Assembly (NCBI GenBank): GCA_003009755.1
Contig: PXUB01000048.1
Location: forward strand, 1-41,302
Source: Thermoplasmatales archaeon SW_10_69_26
GTDB lineage: Archaea > Thermoplasmatota > SW-10-69-26
Direction of reading: 5' to 3'
DNA length: 41,302 bases
Each line of letters starts with the position of its first letter. The stretch's first letter is position 1. Under the pieces are notes generated by a model that searched no databases, was not told the DNA's origin, and saw only the letters and a program-made list of their open reading frames with translations. Below are positions 40,109 to 41,302 of this stretch, piece after piece. The position numbers were made by a program, and so were the translations under genes.

Positions 40109-40144
40109 ACGCGCGGGACGACCGTTCAAATCATCCATCCACAC

Positions 40145-40154
40145 GCCTTATCTT
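40145..40154 (+). promoter_or_regulatory. TATA box for the 40177 gene
   Basis: GCCTTATCTT is centred 27 bases before the ATG at 40177. Confidence 0.65.
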
Positions 40155-40176
40155 CCCACGCGGCCCTCGGCCGTCG

Positions 40177-40860
40177 ATGGAGGAAACCGTGTGGTGGATC
40201 GCGGCTGGGCTGCTGGTCGTCGCCGGTCTGAGCGGCCCCGTCGCGAGCGCGCAGCAGACCGTCACGACGACCGTCACCGGGAGCGTCCAGGAGGCTCCCG
40301 ACGAACTCCCAGGCGTGTACCGGGCGAACCTCGAGGTCACCGTCGAAGCCAGCGGCGGGCAGTGCCTGTGTCAGCAGACGGCCGTCGTGCTGCACGCGAG
40401 CGATCGGTCCGACCCGGTCGACGAGGTCGCCTTCTCGCCGCGAGGTTTCGCCGTCGACTGGACGAGGAACGCCGACGAGGTCGGTCGCGCCGAAGAGACG
40501 AACGTGCGGGTCGCGATCGGGGTCTCCGAGGTGCCCGAGAACGCCTCGCTGCTCAGGGTGACGGTCGTCCCCGAGGCCACGTCGAGCAGCCAGCTCGTTC
40601 ACGACCGGACGAACCCGACCCAGTTGGCGTTCGCGATCCCCGACGGCAACACCAGCCAGGCCGACGAGGCCAGCGCGGACGCCTCCCAGGACGGCGGGGG
40701 CGACGAGGGGCCCGACGACGGCGGCGACGGGCTGGACGTCGCGACGGACAGCGCCGAGCCGGTCTCGGAGGCCGGCTTCGACGGGACGGCGATCGGCACC
40801 GGCACCGCGGCGGCCAGCCTCGCCCTGCTCGGCTTGGCCGTGCGTCGATTCGGTGGGTGA
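40177..40860 (+). CDS. Small anchored surface protein of unknown function
   Basis: A 227-residue exported protein with a leaderless start. Residues 1-25 are a signal peptide (VASAQQ). A beta-rich domain follows (about 26-155) with TVTTTVTGSVQEAPDELPGVYRANLEVTVE and a close cysteine pair in GGQCLCQQ. About 160-200 is a Gln/Ser/Asp/Gly-rich acidic linker (DASQDGGGDEGPDDGGDGLD). The C-terminus is one hydrophobic helix (about 203-220) and RRFGG. The plan (signal, one beta domain, acidic stalk, anchor) matches the other surface proteins of the window, and the domain may be a CARDB-like sandwich, but I cannot assign it. Confidence 0.75.
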   Translation: MEETVWWIAAGLLVVAGLSGPVASAQQTVTTTVTGSVQEAPDELPGVYRANLEVTVEASGGQCLCQQTAVVLHASDRSDPVDEVAFSPRGFAVDWTRNADEVGRAEETNVRVAIGVSEVPENASLLRVTVVPEATSSSQLVHDRTNPTQLAFAIPDGNTSQADEASADASQDGGGDEGPDDGGDGLDVATDSAEPVSEAGFDGTAIGTGTAAASLALLGLAVRRFGG

Positions 40861-41101
40861 GCCTCCGAGGAGCCCCCGTCACCGGCTCTCGGGCCGCCAT
40901 GCTGGTGAGGCCGAGGCACTCGAGGGCCGGTTCCATCACCCGGTCACACGGCTTCGGGGGACGGCAGGCGCAGGCCTCGCCGCAGCGGGTGTGGGCAGAC
41001 TCGAGAGCTAGCATTTGGGGGGTCCAGCCCCGACCAAAGGCTCAGGCGTGGCCCGCACAAATGCCGCCAGTGCCGTAACTTCATCAGAGGAGATCGACAC
41101 T
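40861..41101. other. Gap with no supported gene
   Basis: No gene with a credible start is seen. On the minus strand a Cys-rich frame (about 40870-41014, CGEACACRPPKPC) has GC-ending codons but continues as the mirror of the 40177 gene; it is not called. Composition falls towards lower GC after about 40990. Confidence 0.3.
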
Positions 41102-41110
41102 TCCTTACCT
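41102..41110 (+). promoter_or_regulatory. TATA-like box for the gene at the right edge
   Basis: TCCTTACCT is centred about 25 bases before the GTG at 41131. Confidence 0.45.
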
Positions 41111-41130
41111 GAGCATGAGTCTATGGAACT

Positions 41131-41302
41131 GTGCGACGAAAGACCATCACTATCGCACTCTGCATAGTAGCTTTGACCGGTTTGTCGGGGGCCGCCCAAG
41201 CCGCAGGCAACTCTGGGGTATCCGATTCTTGCCAGATTGTTTTGAATCATCTCTCAGCAAAGTATAGCGGGGATGAGATGTCCGCAGACGAGTTCCGGCA
41301 AG
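41131..41302 (+). CDS. Start of a secreted protein gene, cut by the window edge
   Basis: Only the first 57 codons are present. They begin GTG and encode a signal peptide (RRKTITIALCIVALTG, cleavage near AQA/AG), then SDSCQIVLNHLSAKYSGDE. Codon use differs sharply from the rest: 24 of the 57 codons end in A or T, against a few per cent in neighbours. The start is supported by the signal peptide and by TATA spacing. The gene may be a recent arrival. No family can be named from so short a piece. Confidence 0.6.
   Translation, partial: MRRKTITIALCIVALTGLSGAAQAAGNSGVSDSCQIVLNHLSAKYSGDEMSADEFRQ

Noticed and set aside
40553-41014. Cys-rich minus-strand frame at the right side
   Set aside because: Its first 50 codons have coding-like bias, but it runs on as the mirror of the 40177 gene and shows no promoter or known motif.

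Overview
This window is high-GC archaeal DNA (most genes use G or C at nearly every third codon position, and the proteins are very acidic), consistent with a salt-in halophile. Archaeal identity rests on proteasome alpha, SBDS, exosome Rrp4/Rrp41/Rrp42, eL43 (L37Ae), RNA polymerase subunit P, Pcc1 and prefoldin beta in one cluster, on TATA boxes about 27 bases before start codons, and on tRNA genes without encoded CCA. Haloarchaea are generally reported to lack the exosome gene cluster, so despite the acidic proteome I infer another euryarchaeal lineage, most likely an uncultured hypersaline Thermoplasmatota-like group. That placement is inference; a marker-gene tree would settle it.

Layout. 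1-3085: a decayed minus-strand gene, a two-gene split transketolase, and a second decayed gene end beside a run of dyads. 3064-7800 (minus): a small Cys-Cys protein, an LVIVD-repeat lipoprotein, and the gatC-gatA-gatB amidotransferase operon. 7858-9350: tRNA-Asn, which diverges from gatC around one palindromic TATA-like element, then small secreted or acidic proteins. 9481-13725: two large secreted, membrane-anchored proteins apparently built from copies of one beta-rich module. 13806-19671: a membrane protein overlapping a double winged-helix regulator, a HAD phosphatase, a B3/B4-domain protein, arginase, QueE with an overlapping small membrane protein, and HisRS. 19803-21273: tRNA-Thr(CGU) and a third anchored surface protein. 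21340-27725: the archaeal RNA-processing/proteasome superoperon (short Pop5, PsmA, SBDS, Rrp4, Rrp41, Rrp42, eL43 with an acidic tail, RpoP, Pcc1, prefoldin beta), interrupted by a frameshifted lipoprotein gene between rpoP and pcc1. 27888-37868: three consecutive giant exported proteins (798, 777 and 1725 residues) carrying beta-propeller-like and NEW3/CARDB-like sandwich domains with C-terminal anchors. 37873-41302: a beta-CASP RNase, two or three small surface proteins, and a gene of clearly lower GC cut by the window edge.

Gene expression. Many starts lie 25-30 bases downstream of a TATA-like element, implying leaderless mRNAs. Internal operon genes instead use Shine-Dalgarno sequences or 1-4 base overlaps (ATGA/GTGA). 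This spacing rule fixed several starts below. Roughly one third of the window encodes exported, membrane-anchored, acidic, sequon-rich proteins that I cannot name. The best candidates for something undescribed are the 9481-13725 pair, the 27888-37868 triad, and the domain shared by the 11434 and 20185 genes.
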